Shown: positions 53,547-61,411 of the stretch, piece after piece | How positions within the stretch are numbered: the first letter of the stretch is position 1 | How the letters are laid out: each line of letters begins with the position of its first letter | DNA from: a bacterium 0.1xD8-71 | Lineage (GTDB): Bacteria; Bacillota; Clostridia; Lachnospirales; Lachnospiraceae | Direction of reading: 5' to 3' | Length of the DNA: 64,000 nt | Assembly (NCBI GenBank): GCA_003612405.1 | Contig: RAYR01000011.1 | Span: 1 to 64,000 of the forward strand | Made by a program: the position numbers and the translations under genes | Notes under the pieces: model-generated | What the model was told of the DNA's origin: nothing | Seen by the model: only the letters and a program-made list of their open reading frames with translations | Database searches by the model: none

Positions 53547-53810
53547 ATGAAGACAGGAAAAATCACTTTTGAAATCAGTTATGCGCAGGGCGTACTGCCG
53601 GAGGTATTCCCAGAGCCGAGGGCAAAAATGACGCGGGCCGAGAAAGCAGCGGCCAAAGCAGCAGCGAAAGCCGCCGCAGAGCAGGAAGCCGTAGCAGGAG
53701 AAAACGCCCCGGCGGCCATGCCGGAAGCCACGCAGGAATTAACAGCACTGGCAGAGATAAAGCCCTCCAAACTGGAAGGCTCATGTTGTATGAAATGTTG
53801 TTCCTTTTGA
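53547..53810 (+). CDS. Small mobile-element protein, Ala/Lys-rich
   Basis: An 87-residue protein starting MKTGKITFEISYAQGVLPEV with a long Ala/Lys helix (AEKAAAKAAAKAAAEQ) and a cysteine-rich end (SCCMKCCSF). AGGTGG precedes the ATG at 53547. Short proteins like this are familiar in Clostridial conjugative elements, but I know no function. The end abuts an antitoxin fragment, so its last residues may come from a junction. Confidence 0.6.
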   Translation: MKTGKITFEISYAQGVLPEVFPEPRAKMTRAEKAAAKAAAKAAAEQEAVAGENAPAAMPEATQELTALAEIKPSKLEGSCCMKCCSF

Positions 53811-53811
53811 C

Positions 53812-53862
53812 ATCAACTTTTATTATTCCGATTGCATAATCCCATGCATGTGAATTCGTCAT
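53812..53862 (-). pseudogene. N-terminal fragment of a VbhA-like antitoxin
   Basis: GGAGGTAAAATAT precedes an ATG opening MTNSHAWDYAIGIIKVD, which resembles the start of VbhA-type antitoxins (partners of Fic toxins) as I recall them from Clostridia. After the Asp at 53812 the frame runs into the antisense of the neighbouring gene, so the rest is lost. No toxin gene is nearby. Confidence 0.45.
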
Positions 53863-53924
53863 ATATTTTACCTCCTGTATTCACTATTATAACCACAAGT
53901 AAATATATTCTCAATAAAACAGAT

Positions 53925-54293
53925 TCAGTTTATCTGTACTCCAATCCGTTTCTTCAACCGCCATTCAGGCGCCGTACCGTCATCCGCCCAATATTCATCA
54001 ACTGCTGTGATCTTATCATCAACAACTTTAATGAAGGATGTCACATGAAAGGACAGTGTCCGGTCCTGCGGATATACATGCGTCACTGTAATCAGTAAAT
54101 CGTCTGCCTTTTCAACCCTTTCCACCTCACCATCCCAATTGCCCGGATACTCACAATTGGCAATAATAAATTCATCCACATTAAAATGTTCATTGGTACA
54201 GTGCCAGTTGATATAGGCATTTTTATCAAAATAACCTCTGATGGCATCCGCATTTTGTTCCAGAATATCCTTCCAAAATTTATATACATCCAT
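53925..54293 (-). CDS. SnoaL/NTF2-like domain protein
   Basis: A 122-residue cone-shaped-barrel protein. MDVYKFWKDILEQNADAIRGYF, NWHCTNEHFNVDEFI and the late ITAVDEYWADDGTAPEW are typical of SnoaL-like proteins that act as small hydrolases, isomerases or binding proteins. The substrate is unknown. It begins a run of small single-domain genes on the minus strand. Confidence 0.85.
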   Translation of the reverse strand: MDVYKFWKDILEQNADAIRGYFDKNAYINWHCTNEHFNVDEFIIANCEYPGNWDGEVERVEKADDLLITVTHVYPQDRTLSFHVTSFIKVVDDKITAVDEYWADDGTAPEWRLKKRIGVQIN

Positions 54294-54338
54294 ATCCCGC
54301 GCCTCGTCTTTCTAAATCCAAACCCGCAAACCATAACA

Positions 54339-54704
54339 CTACCGCATTGGTGTCCCCACTTCAATCAAATTCCCGTCCGGATCATAAAAACGGATAACTT
54401 TCTGTCCCCAGCTATGCGTCATCAATCTGTTGACATATTGAATGGAGGGGTAACATTCCTCCAGTTTCCGGACAAATGCTTCTATGTCTTTTTCTTCAAA
54501 ATACAGCTCACAGGAATTACTCTTTGAAATAACATTCCTTTCCAGAAACCCTTTCCAGATTTTTTCATCCTGTAGTACCAGCCCTTCTGTTAAAATCATG
54601 TTACCATTATTGTCAAGCACAGTTTCCAGTCCGAACAGGTCATGATAAAACTGTCTTGCTTTTTCGATATCTTTGACAACAATTAATATATTTTTTAGTT
54701 TCAT
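54339..54704 (-). CDS. VOC family (glyoxalase-like) protein
   Basis: A 121-residue vicinal-oxygen-chelate protein with the opening KNILIVVKDIEKARQFYHDL and closing VIRFYDPDGNLIEVGTPM. The fold binds a metal and supports glyoxalase, dioxygenase or antibiotic-binding roles; the specific one is unknown. AGGGAAGG precedes the start. Confidence 0.88.
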   Translation of the reverse strand: MKLKNILIVVKDIEKARQFYHDLFGLETVLDNNGNMILTEGLVLQDEKIWKGFLERNVISKSNSCELYFEEKDIEAFVRKLEECYPSIQYVNRLMTHSWGQKVIRFYDPDGNLIEVGTPMR

Positions 54705-54791
54705 CGGTCCTTGTACCTTCCCTTTTTGACTTATTTACTGCAAGAAACTCAGAATCCGCCACCCCGATAAAAACAACAAAATCAATTTTTA

Positions 54792-55358
54792 TCATGCATC
54801 CAACATCACTTCATACAATTTAAAAATAATAAAATCTCCAGCTTCCAAGGTATATTGCGGATGTGTTTTTTCATATATCTCTCTTTGGCCGATATACTCT
54901 CTGATCTCTTTCTCTGTTTCAAACAGTCCATTATGATTCAAATGAAAATCAGAAAACACAAATGGAATCTCATTATATACCGCAGAATAATTATCTCCTG
55001 TTGCATAAGCATAATCATATCCAAGAAACTTCCTTTTCATATCAGGCGGTATCACCATAACCGGCTCTGAAATCTCCGTCTCGCACAAAATTATTCTAAA
55101 GGGAATCTTTCTTTTATTCGATTCCTGAATATAATCCTCTATATAGTTCCAATCATTGCAGGCTGCAACGTAAGACCTGACGCCAGTATTATAAAATGTT
55201 TTTCCTATATGTTCATCGTAGTACTCTTCAAATCTTTCACAGCCTTCCATATTGTTTAAGTACCAATTTTCTGCGATTTTAGGACTGAATCCGCTTCCGT
55301 CAATACCTTTATAGCCATTATCCTTTAATGACTGCATTACAATCCCATTTATGTACAT
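54792..55358 (-). CDS. Hypothetical protein
   Basis: A 188-residue soluble protein starting MYINGIVMQSLKDNGYKGID, with an aromatic, acidic middle (RKFLGYDYAYATGDNYSAVY) and no signal peptide or membrane helix. I do not recognise the family. GGAGAG lies at the right distance before the ATG and codon use looks normal, so it is probably real. Its neighbours are small accessory genes, which gives no hint of function. Confidence 0.65.
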   Translation of the reverse strand: MYINGIVMQSLKDNGYKGIDGSGFSPKIAENWYLNNMEGCERFEEYYDEHIGKTFYNTGVRSYVAACNDWNYIEDYIQESNKRKIPFRIILCETEISEPVMVIPPDMKRKFLGYDYAYATGDNYSAVYNEIPFVFSDFHLNHNGLFETEKEIREYIGQREIYEKTHPQYTLEAGDFIIFKLYEVMLDA

Positions 55359-55405
55359 CTATTTCTCTCCGTTTTGTCATCCATCATCATAAATGACATA
55401 AAACT

Positions 55406-55987
55406 TCACGCAAACCCCATAGCTGATTTCACAATATTCATTTTCTTTGTTCCAACAAGATGTTCTAAAAGAGCAAATGCAACATACGGTGCAGTCTGAG
55501 GACAATATGATGTGATTATATAATCCGTTTTTACCACCGGCTCATTCACTATTTCAACACCATATTCTGCAAGTTGTTTCTGCCTGATCCCATTGTTCAG
55601 ATGATAAGTTGTAGCCTTTTTCCCTGTTAAAACGCCGCTATGGGCAAGTGCGAAAGCTGCCACACAGCCAGTCGCTATCATCTTGTTTTGACGATGAAAC
55701 TGATTAATTATATCAGATAGTTTTTCAGAAAAAGCTTCTTCATAAAATCCAAATTCTTCAAAACCGCCTGGAATGGCTAATGCATCATATTCATCTACGC
55801 AAATATCCTCTATTAATACATCAACCGTTACAGGTACGCCAAAAGCACTGATGACCGTTTTGGAAAATCCACAGGTGACTACTTCAACATCATAATGATA
55901 ATCGTTTCCTGCCCAGCCCATAACATCAATAAACACACTTGCTTCCATTGTTTCAAAACCTTTTGCCAGAAATAATAATATCTTCAT
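55406..55987 (-). CDS. DJ-1/PfpI family protein
   Basis: A 193-residue class I glutamine-amidotransferase-like protein. Glu12 (GFETMEA) and the nucleophile elbow ATGCVAAFALAHSG (Cys108) are in place, with AIPGGFEEF before them. Family members are chaperones, deglycases or peptidases linked to stress. The start at 55987 follows GGAGGAG; an upstream in-frame ATG overlaps the acetyltransferase gene and lacks a ribosome site. Confidence 0.9.
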   Translation of the reverse strand: MKILLFLAKGFETMEASVFIDVMGWAGNDYHYDVEVVTCGFSKTVISAFGVPVTVDVLIEDICVDEYDALAIPGGFEEFGFYEEAFSEKLSDIINQFHRQNKMIATGCVAAFALAHSGVLTGKKATTYHLNNGIRQKQLAEYGVEIVNEPVVKTDYIITSYCPQTAPYVAFALLEHLVGTKKMNIVKSAMGFA

Positions 55988-56015
55988 TAATCGAACTCCT
56001 CCGTTTTGTATCTTT

Positions 56016-56297
56016 TTAAGAGATAAATGAGAGGTTTTTTGCCAGGCAGACTGCGCCGTCCAACTTATCATAAGGCGGATAATTAGCTATTTTACAATAA
56101 CCAAGGCCTGTATAGAGTTTAACGGCATCTTCCATAATTTCCCTTGTCTGCAAAACCGCTCTTTGATACCCCAATTCTCTTGCTTTTATTTCTAAATAAT
56201 GCATCATTTCTGTTGCGATATGATTCCCCCGAAAATCAGGTTCTACCCACACTCGCTTTATTTCCACATCATCTTCCTTCCGCGTTCCCATAATCAT
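56016..56297 (-). CDS. Half-length GNAT acetyltransferase
   Basis: A 93-residue protein carrying only the CoA-binding half of a GNAT fold: VEIKRVWVEPDFRGNHIATE, then YQRAVLQTREIMEDAVKLY and GLGYCKI. The N-terminal strands that hold the acceptor substrate are missing, and the ATG lies on the stop of the preceding acetyltransferase gene (4-base overlap). It resembles the full protein at 47022-47489. It may be a truncated remnant or may depend on a partner. Confidence 0.6.
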   Translation of the reverse strand: MIMGTRKEDDVEIKRVWVEPDFRGNHIATEMMHYLEIKARELGYQRAVLQTREIMEDAVKLYTGLGYCKIANYPPYDKLDGAVCLAKNLSFIS

Positions 56298-56749
56298 CCT
56301 TCTATATGTTTTCTATAAACCCTGGATGGCTCGCCGTTCATATCATTCATCATCTGATAAAATTCGCATCCGTACTTCTCATATAATCCGGTATGATCGG
56401 TTGAAATATAGACCTCGCGTACCTTTTCTTTCCTGGCAAGCCTTTCCACTTCCGTGAATAGCTTTCCAAGATAACGATGTCCTCTGTACTGCGGAAACGT
56501 ATAGACAAATCCAACCCAGGGTGTCAATTGTGTGGGCTGAATATCATCTTTCTCCGCGTAAGTACAGAAGGAAAGCAGTTCATCACCTTCCGTAAGCATC
56601 AGCACCTTTGATGTTTCGCCCACAGCCTCCTTGAACCTGCCTGTGCTGAGCAGTTCGTAGAGAAACTTTCCCGCTCCCCAGTCACTTTTCTGAATCTGGC
56701 CCAGCCAGTATTCCGAGCGGTCACAATCAAAATACTCTATTATCTGCAT
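56294..56749 (-). CDS. GNAT family N-acetyltransferase
   Basis: A 151-residue acetyltransferase. The CoA-binding segment VGFVYTFPQYRGHRYLGKLF and the following YISTDHTGLYEKYGCEF are typical; the N-terminus begins MQIIEYFDCDRSEYWLGQI. The substrate is unknown. It overlaps the half-length GNAT gene downstream by 4 bases and follows the methyltransferase gene, so the three are probably co-transcribed. Confidence 0.85.
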   Translation of the reverse strand: MQIIEYFDCDRSEYWLGQIQKSDWGAGKFLYELLSTGRFKEAVGETSKVLMLTEGDELLSFCTYAEKDDIQPTQLTPWVGFVYTFPQYRGHRYLGKLFTEVERLARKEKVREVYISTDHTGLYEKYGCEFYQMMNDMNGEPSRVYRKHIEG

Positions 56750-56767
56750 TTGTTTTTCTCCAGTCTC

Positions 56768-57556
56768 TTATTTCACCACCTGCAGTTGGGCCATCGCCGC
56801 ATAATGCTGAATAGCAAATTCCTCCGGCGCTGTCTCTGTAAGCAGTTTCAGATGTTCCTGCTCCCATGCTGAGATTTCTTTCTCTGTCAGAGAGGCACCG
56901 ATACCACGGCAGGTTTTTATTCTGCCATGCCAGCTTTCACGGGTAAAATGCACCTTAATCGGATACGTTTCCTGATAAACCAGTTCAAAATCCTTCTCAT
57001 AAACCTCCGGAATGATAATGGGATGCATGGTCTCCCCGGCACCGCTCCACGCCGGATTATACTTTAAGACAAGCTCTTCACTCGCCTCCGCAATCTCGTC
57101 CTCAAAAGGAAGCCATGCCATATATAACACCAGAAGCTGGCCACCCGGTTTCAGCATACGCCGCAGTGCAGGCGCAATCCTCTCATGATCAAAATAAAAG
57201 AAACACTGACAGGCCGTGATGACATCAAACGAATCATCCGGAAAATCCAGTTCTTCCGTAGATACGGTATGATAATCAATATTCATATTCCCCGAAAGAA
57301 TCCCCGCCTGCCGAATCTGCTCTTCGGAAATATCCGTGCCCGTCCATTTTGCCCCATACCGGTACAGATTTCTTGGAAGCACACCGGTTCCCGTACCGAT
57401 ATCGAGAACTTTCTGGCCATTCATGCACAAATTCCGACCGATAATCCTATCGTAAAATTCCTGTGTATATACATCCCGGAATCTGGCATAATTGTCGGAA
57501 GTTCTTCCCCAGTCAAATGCTTTGCCGCCATCAATGTTCTGATCTGTTATGTTCAT
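56768..57556 (-). CDS. Class I SAM-dependent methyltransferase
   Basis: A 262-residue methyltransferase. Motif I VLDIGTGTGVLPRNLYRYG, motif II WTGTDISEEQI and motif IV-like FDVITACQCFFYF are present, followed by MLKPGGQLLVLYMAWLP. It resembles small-molecule (UbiE/Methyltransf_11) enzymes. The ATG at 57556 was chosen because TGGAGGAAAAA directly precedes it; earlier in-frame ATGs overlap the CPBP gene. The substrate is unknown. Confidence 0.88.
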   Translation of the reverse strand: MNITDQNIDGGKAFDWGRTSDNYARFRDVYTQEFYDRIIGRNLCMNGQKVLDIGTGTGVLPRNLYRYGAKWTGTDISEEQIRQAGILSGNMNIDYHTVSTEELDFPDDSFDVITACQCFFYFDHERIAPALRRMLKPGGQLLVLYMAWLPFEDEIAEASEELVLKYNPAWSGAGETMHPIIIPEVYEKDFELVYQETYPIKVHFTRESWHGRIKTCRGIGASLTEKEISAWEQEHLKLLTETAPEEFAIQHYAAMAQLQVVK

Positions 57557-57588
57557 TTTTTCCTCCATTCCATAATACTTACCGCCAT

Positions 57589-58434
57589 CTACTCCCCATC
57601 TCTTTTCCATACTATCCAAACACATCCTGCCGCCACAAGCAGAACCACACACCCTGCAACGGTAAATAACACTTCCTGTAGGGGCTCAACATAAGCCGTA
57701 ATATACACAGCCAGATTAGAGACCATATGGAAAAAAAAGGGAATCACAAACCGGCTGTTTTTCTCATACAGACAGGCCATAAGAATCCCCATGCACCCAC
57801 CGTAAACACCCTGCACGATATTACCGTGGAAGGCCCCGAAGAAAAGACCCGATGCCACAATCGCCAGAACCGGCCCATAGAAACGTCTCATCCGGTTAAA
57901 GATAACCCCGCGGAAAACCACCTCTTCTGCCAATGGAGAAATCAGTCCATAGAGGAACAGCCCGGCTGCAAAAGCCACGCCATACTGATTGTCAGCCACC
58001 TCCCGGTAAGTCTGGGAACTGTCCGCAAATCCTGTCAGAGTCAATAGCACATTCAGCCCCAGAGAAGAACAAAAGGCAAGTATCCCGGTAAATAATATCT
58101 CTTTGATCAGTCTTCCCCTGCCCTGTTTTGTATCATCACTGTTCATACTGCTGAGCCAGAGCAGTTCTTTTTTGAACATCGGGATAATCGGCAGAACACC
58201 AAGCATCATGCTGAGTCCCCCCGTTACACCGGCCACCGTTGCAGCCTGTCTCGTCATCAATCTCCTGTATTCCTCACCCTGACTTTGCAGCAACGCTTCC
58301 TGTACAAAAGCAAGAATAATATATACTGTACTGTAGGCCAGATAATACAACAGATATGGAAATAACACTTCCCATGCTTTCCGTAGGGAAGACAGTCCTG
58401 TTGATTCATTTTTAATATTTTTTACTTCCGACAC
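57589..58434 (-). CDS. CPBP family intramembrane metalloprotease (Abi type)
   Basis: A 281-residue membrane protein with about seven helices. The Rce1-like active-site motifs are complete: Glu170-Glu171-x3-Arg175 (EEVVFRG), Phe199-x3-His203 (FGAFH) and His236-x3-Asn240. Such proteases process prenylated or bacteriocin-related peptides or membrane regulators. It overlaps the HAD gene by 13 bases and reads downstream toward the methyltransferase. Confidence 0.9.
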   Translation of the reverse strand: MSEVKNIKNESTGLSSLRKAWEVLFPYLLYYLAYSTVYIILAFVQEALLQSQGEEYRRLMTRQAATVAGVTGGLSMMLGVLPIIPMFKKELLWLSSMNSDDTKQGRGRLIKEILFTGILAFCSSLGLNVLLTLTGFADSSQTYREVADNQYGVAFAAGLFLYGLISPLAEEVVFRGVIFNRMRRFYGPVLAIVASGLFFGAFHGNIVQGVYGGCMGILMACLYEKNSRFVIPFFFHMVSNLAVYITAYVEPLQEVLFTVAGCVVLLVAAGCVWIVWKRDGE

Positions 58435-59117
58435 AGCAACACCTCTGCGAGTTCTTCCACCGTCTCTACAATCTCATCTGCCCCTGCCTTGGCAAGTTCT
58501 CCCTGTACCGCATATCCATAAGTCACACCCACAGATACAATATGATATTCTTTGGCCCCTTCCACATCAAACCGCCGGTCTCCCACCATGACAACCGTAT
58601 CATATTTATACCTGCCCTTTGTTTCCATCATTTCCCGAAACAGATTCTCCGGCAAAAGACATCTGAGCGCTTCTTCCACCACTTCTTCCTTTGTGGTGCG
58701 GGTGCCGTCGAGCCCGCTGCCTGTCACCACATCAAAATACTTACGAAGTCCGAAATGCTCCAGTATCTGCTCCACATATATCTCGGGTTTACTGGAAGCC
58801 ACTGCCAGCTTCCTGCCCGCAGCCTTCAGATCTGCCAGAAGCTTGTCCACACCCGGATAGACCGCATTTTCAAACATACCCCTGGCGCTGAATCTCTCCC
58901 TGTAATAGACAATCGCCTGCCTTCCCTGTTCTTCATTAAATCCATAAAACGAATGAAAACTATCCAGAAGAGGCGGCCCCACAAAGGGCTCCAGTTTATG
59001 CAGGTCCGGCTCCTCAATTCCCATTTTATGCAGGGCGTACTGTACACAGGCCGTAATACCCGGTGCTGAATCTGTCAGTGTACCATCTAAATCAAACAAA
59101 ATATACTCATACTTCAT
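58422..59117 (-). CDS. HAD hydrolase, phosphoglycolate phosphatase-like
   Basis: A 231-residue phosphatase of the HAD superfamily. Motif I FDLDGTLTDS (nucleophile Asp and acid/base Asp), motif II VASSKPEIYV, and motif IV VMVGDRRFDVEGAKEY are all present, with an alpha-helical cap between them. It probably acts on a sugar phosphate or phosphoglycolate. The ATG at 59117 follows GGGAGTGG; a more distant in-frame ATG would cross the promoter region. It leads a possible operon with the CPBP gene. Confidence 0.9.
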   Translation of the reverse strand: MKYEYILFDLDGTLTDSAPGITACVQYALHKMGIEEPDLHKLEPFVGPPLLDSFHSFYGFNEEQGRQAIVYYRERFSARGMFENAVYPGVDKLLADLKAAGRKLAVASSKPEIYVEQILEHFGLRKYFDVVTGSGLDGTRTTKEEVVEEALRCLLPENLFREMMETKGRYKYDTVVMVGDRRFDVEGAKEYHIVSVGVTYGYAVQGELAKAGADEIVETVEELAEVLLCRK

Positions 59118-59210
59118 AATCTGACCACTCCCATCAGTTTCCATTGTACACCAAAAATCACCTGACCGCAGTATAAATCGAAGCGTACTGCCACTATAAA
59201 AAGAATATCC

Positions 59211-59239
59211 TTGACATTTTCCTTCCAACCCCCTATAGT
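59211..59239 (+). promoter_or_regulatory. Promoter of the TPP riboswitch-thiT unit
   Basis: -35 TTGACA (59211-59216), 17-base spacer, -10 TATAGT (59234-59239). The start would be near 59246. The RNA opens with the hairpin AAGGTAAATTCC-TTC-GGAATTAACCTT (59245-59271), then a second one around GATCCGC-TTT-GCGGA, before the riboswitch. Confidence 0.75.
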
Positions 59240-59306
59240 AAAAAAAGGTAAATTCCTTCGGAATTAACCTTGCGAGATCCGCTTTGCGGACTCGGATAAC
59301 TGAATA

Positions 59307-59415
59307 ACTTGCTAGGGGAGCTTTCGCTGAGATTGAATCTATCGAGTGTTTTACCGCACCGGATTCTAACCCTCATTACCTGATACGGCTAGTACCGTCG
59401 TAGGGAAGCACAAGT
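59307..59415 (+). promoter_or_regulatory. TPP (THI element) riboswitch
   Basis: All thi-box landmarks are present in order: GGGGAGC, CTGAGAT (59327-59333), ACCCT, ACCTGAT and AGGGAAGC, with closing stem ACTTG (59307-59311)/CAAGT (59411-59415). It binds thiamine pyrophosphate and should lower expression of thiT when thiamine is plentiful. Confidence 0.95.
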
Positions 59416-59464
59416 AATTACCGTCTGTCATGGTTCGTCCGTGCATACCGTATTTACATTCTCC

Positions 59465-59493
59465 CCTCCTTGCTATTCTTAAGACAAAGGAGG
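59465..59493 (+). promoter_or_regulatory. Shine-Dalgarno sequestering hairpin of the riboswitch
   Basis: CCTCCTT (59465-59471) pairs exactly with AAGGAGG (59487-59493), the thiT ribosome site. ATTTTTT follows, so the hairpin could act as a translation block, an intrinsic terminator, or both. Confidence 0.75.
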
Positions 59494-59500
59494 ATTTTTT

Positions 59501-60205
59501 ATGTTCTACAATGTTGTTGTCAATGACTGGGAAGAAACTACCTATGTCCCCACCCCCCTGGGTAATGCACTGTTATGTGTCATCCTGGCTGTCCTGCTTG
59601 CCGGCGCCGTTATCTTCGCAAGAAAATATGCAGGAAAGCATCAGGAAAATGCAGATGCCAATGTGAAAAGCGGAAAGCTGACCGTGAAACAGCTGGTTTT
59701 CTGCGCCATGTCCATTGCCCTTGGCACCGTACTTTCGGAAATCAAAATCATCGACTTTCCCTGGGGCGGTTCCGCCACCCTGCTGTCTATGCTGATCGTC
59801 TGCCTCCCCGGTTATTTCTTCGGGCTTGGTGCAGGACTCATGACCAGCACCGCCTACGGAATCCTACAGCTTCTGTTCAATCCTTATGTGCTCTTTCCCA
59901 TGCAGCTTGTTCTGGATTACCTGTTGGCTTTCGGCGCTCTGGGACTGGCCGGCCTGTTTGCCAATGCCAGAAAGGGACTCATCAAGGGCTACCTTGCCGG
60001 CATCCTGGGAAGATATGTATTTGTGGTACTCTCCGGTTGGATATTCTTCGGCCATTACGCCTGGGAAGGCTGGCATCCATTACCATACTCCATCGTATAC
60101 AATGGCATCTACATATTTGCAGAAGCCGTAATTACGATTGTGGTTCTTGCAATTCCTGCTGTCAATAAAGGACTGGCTGAGGTCAAGAAAATGGCCTCAT
60201 CATAA
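59501..60205 (+). CDS. thiT: ECF transporter thiamine-binding subunit ThiT
   Basis: A 234-residue membrane protein that binds thiamine for an energy-coupling-factor transporter whose AAT module lies elsewhere. Six helices follow QLVFCAMSIALGTVLSEIKI. The family residues around PWGGSATLLSML, LDYLLAFGALG and the C-terminal WHPLPYSIVYNGIY are visible. It is about 45 residues longer than typical ThiT because of an extra N-terminal helix (about 22-41). It is controlled by the TPP riboswitch upstream, which fixes the substrate as thiamine or a precursor. Confidence 0.93.
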   Translation: MFYNVVVNDWEETTYVPTPLGNALLCVILAVLLAGAVIFARKYAGKHQENADANVKSGKLTVKQLVFCAMSIALGTVLSEIKIIDFPWGGSATLLSMLIVCLPGYFFGLGAGLMTSTAYGILQLLFNPYVLFPMQLVLDYLLAFGALGLAGLFANARKGLIKGYLAGILGRYVFVVLSGWIFFGHYAWEGWHPLPYSIVYNGIYIFAEAVITIVVLAIPAVNKGLAEVKKMASS

Positions 60206-60236
60206 AAAAGTAATCGTGCCGCTTCGGCGGCACGAA
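60206..60236. terminator. Terminator between thiT and the convergent gene
   Basis: CGTGCCGC-TTCG-GCGGCACG, an 8-bp stem with a stable UUCG loop. The minus strand is followed by ATTACTTTTTT, so it serves the minus-strand gene best and may also end the thiT transcript. Confidence 0.8.
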
Positions 60237-60851
60237 TCACTTCCCACCCATCCCATGTTCCCCAAAAATTCTCTGGTAACCATAGGTAAGATTTCCTTTT
60301 CTATGGACACATTTCGTATGACTGCACATATCACACAGATTACAATACGCCCTCTTTCTGCTATCTGTCAGCGTCGTATAAAAAGCTGCCGTTTTTTTAG
60401 GCGTAATCATATAGGCCTGATTATAGGATATCTCCTCCGGTTCTAATATGGCAAACAGTTCTTTCATCGACTCAATCGGCACATTCTCTCCCAGAAAATC
60501 AAAACCATCCATCCAGCATCCATAATGACTGTAAATTAGATCCGCCGCCTGTTCATAAGCATTTTTCAGAAGTTCCATGGCGATACACTCTATCATATAA
60601 CTCTCTGTCAACTGTCCCGCCGCCGTATATTCTTCCTGTAAGGCATCCACACCGGCTCCCAGCGTTACCAGAACCGCCAGCCTTGACTTTTGCAGATAAT
60701 CATCCGCATAATAGACCGCCGCGTCAATCACCTGTAGAAGCTGCTGTGTGAGTATATGAATCTTATTCTCATCCCGCTGTTGAAAATGATAATGCGACAA
60801 AATCTGTTGATATGCACCATCCGCTATATAAGGATGTAGTATCTCTCGCAT
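60237..60851 (-). CDS. Possible vitamin B12-dependent methionine synthase activation-like protein
   Basis: A 204-residue protein. The middle (LVTLGAGVDALQEEYTAAGQ, then MIECIAMELLKNAYEQAADL) and the cysteine-rich end (YCNLCDMCSHTKCVHRKG) remind me of short Clostridial proteins annotated as methionine-synthase activation subunits, where a Cys cluster follows a MetH activation-like domain. The match is by memory and imperfect. The ATG at 60851 follows GGAAGG; a GTG overlaps the Rpn remnant by 4 bases. Confidence 0.45.
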   Translation of the reverse strand: MREILHPYIADGAYQQILSHYHFQQRDENKIHILTQQLLQVIDAAVYYADDYLQKSRLAVLVTLGAGVDALQEEYTAAGQLTESYMIECIAMELLKNAYEQAADLIYSHYGCWMDGFDFLGENVPIESMKELFAILEPEEISYNQAYMITPKKTAAFYTTLTDSRKRAYCNLCDMCSHTKCVHRKGNLTYGYQRIFGEHGMGGK

Positions 60852-60856
60852 TATGT

Positions 60857-61125
60857 TCACCTTCCCGCCAGCCGTTCGATGACAGATACTTCTTCCTCAA
60901 GTTCCTCTGCAATCTCAGTAATCGTTTTACCTTTGGAGAGTTTCTTTTGAATCTGTTCCTTAAGCTTTTTTTCTATTCCCTCCTCCATTCCTTCCCTGCG
61001 TCCTTCCTCAAAGGTATCCTTCAGATGTTTCTTCTCATCATAATGTGTCAAGAGCATATGCATCACCACTCCTCTCTCCGCCAGCTTCCGTGTCTGTACC
61101 AATTTCCCACATTTCGTTTTGTCAT
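60857..61125 (-). pseudogene. Rpn nuclease gene with large internal deletion
   Basis: The start is that of the full Rpn gene at 14509-15501 (MTKRNVGNWYRHGSW), but after about 15 codons the sequence jumps to the region coding for LAERGVVMHMLLTHYDEKKH, dropping roughly 700 bases, and the join is out of frame (stop at REEW). The C-terminal coiled part stays open to 60857. The ends at the join share TGG. The copy has lost its nuclease core. Confidence 0.88.
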
Positions 61126-61262
61126 AGATTTTCCTCCATTATACAGTTTTTTCTGACTGAATACAAGGAAATCTTGAGGATAACAACAGAATACATCAAA
61201 GAAACACCTGATTCAATCAAACAACAATAGTAAGGGATTATTTCCGACAACCGGAAAGAATC
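61085..61262. repeat. Duplicate of the Rpn 5' region
   Basis: Matches 15450-15635, including TTTCCG-GTTGT-CGGAAA and the ribosome site TGGAGGAAAATCT. A third matching block, 61027-61082, pairs with 14763-14817 inside the intact gene. Bases 61263-61360 hold no gene. Confidence 0.8.
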
Positions 61263-61360
61263 TTTAAGCAGATAAGAAATCTGCCGATATGACATCATTA
61301 TAATACATGGATTCCCTATAATGCAAGTATCAATTTCATTGTAACATACAAAATTTCGTC

Positions 61361-61392
61361 AAAAAATCCCCATCTGCATAACACAGATGGGG
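61361..61392 (-). terminator. Intrinsic terminator of the 61412 gene
   Basis: Minus strand CCCCATCTG-TGTTATG-CAGATGGGG followed by ATTTTTTGAC. Confidence 0.9.
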
Positions 61393-61411
61393 CTCACTCT
61401 ATGACACATCA

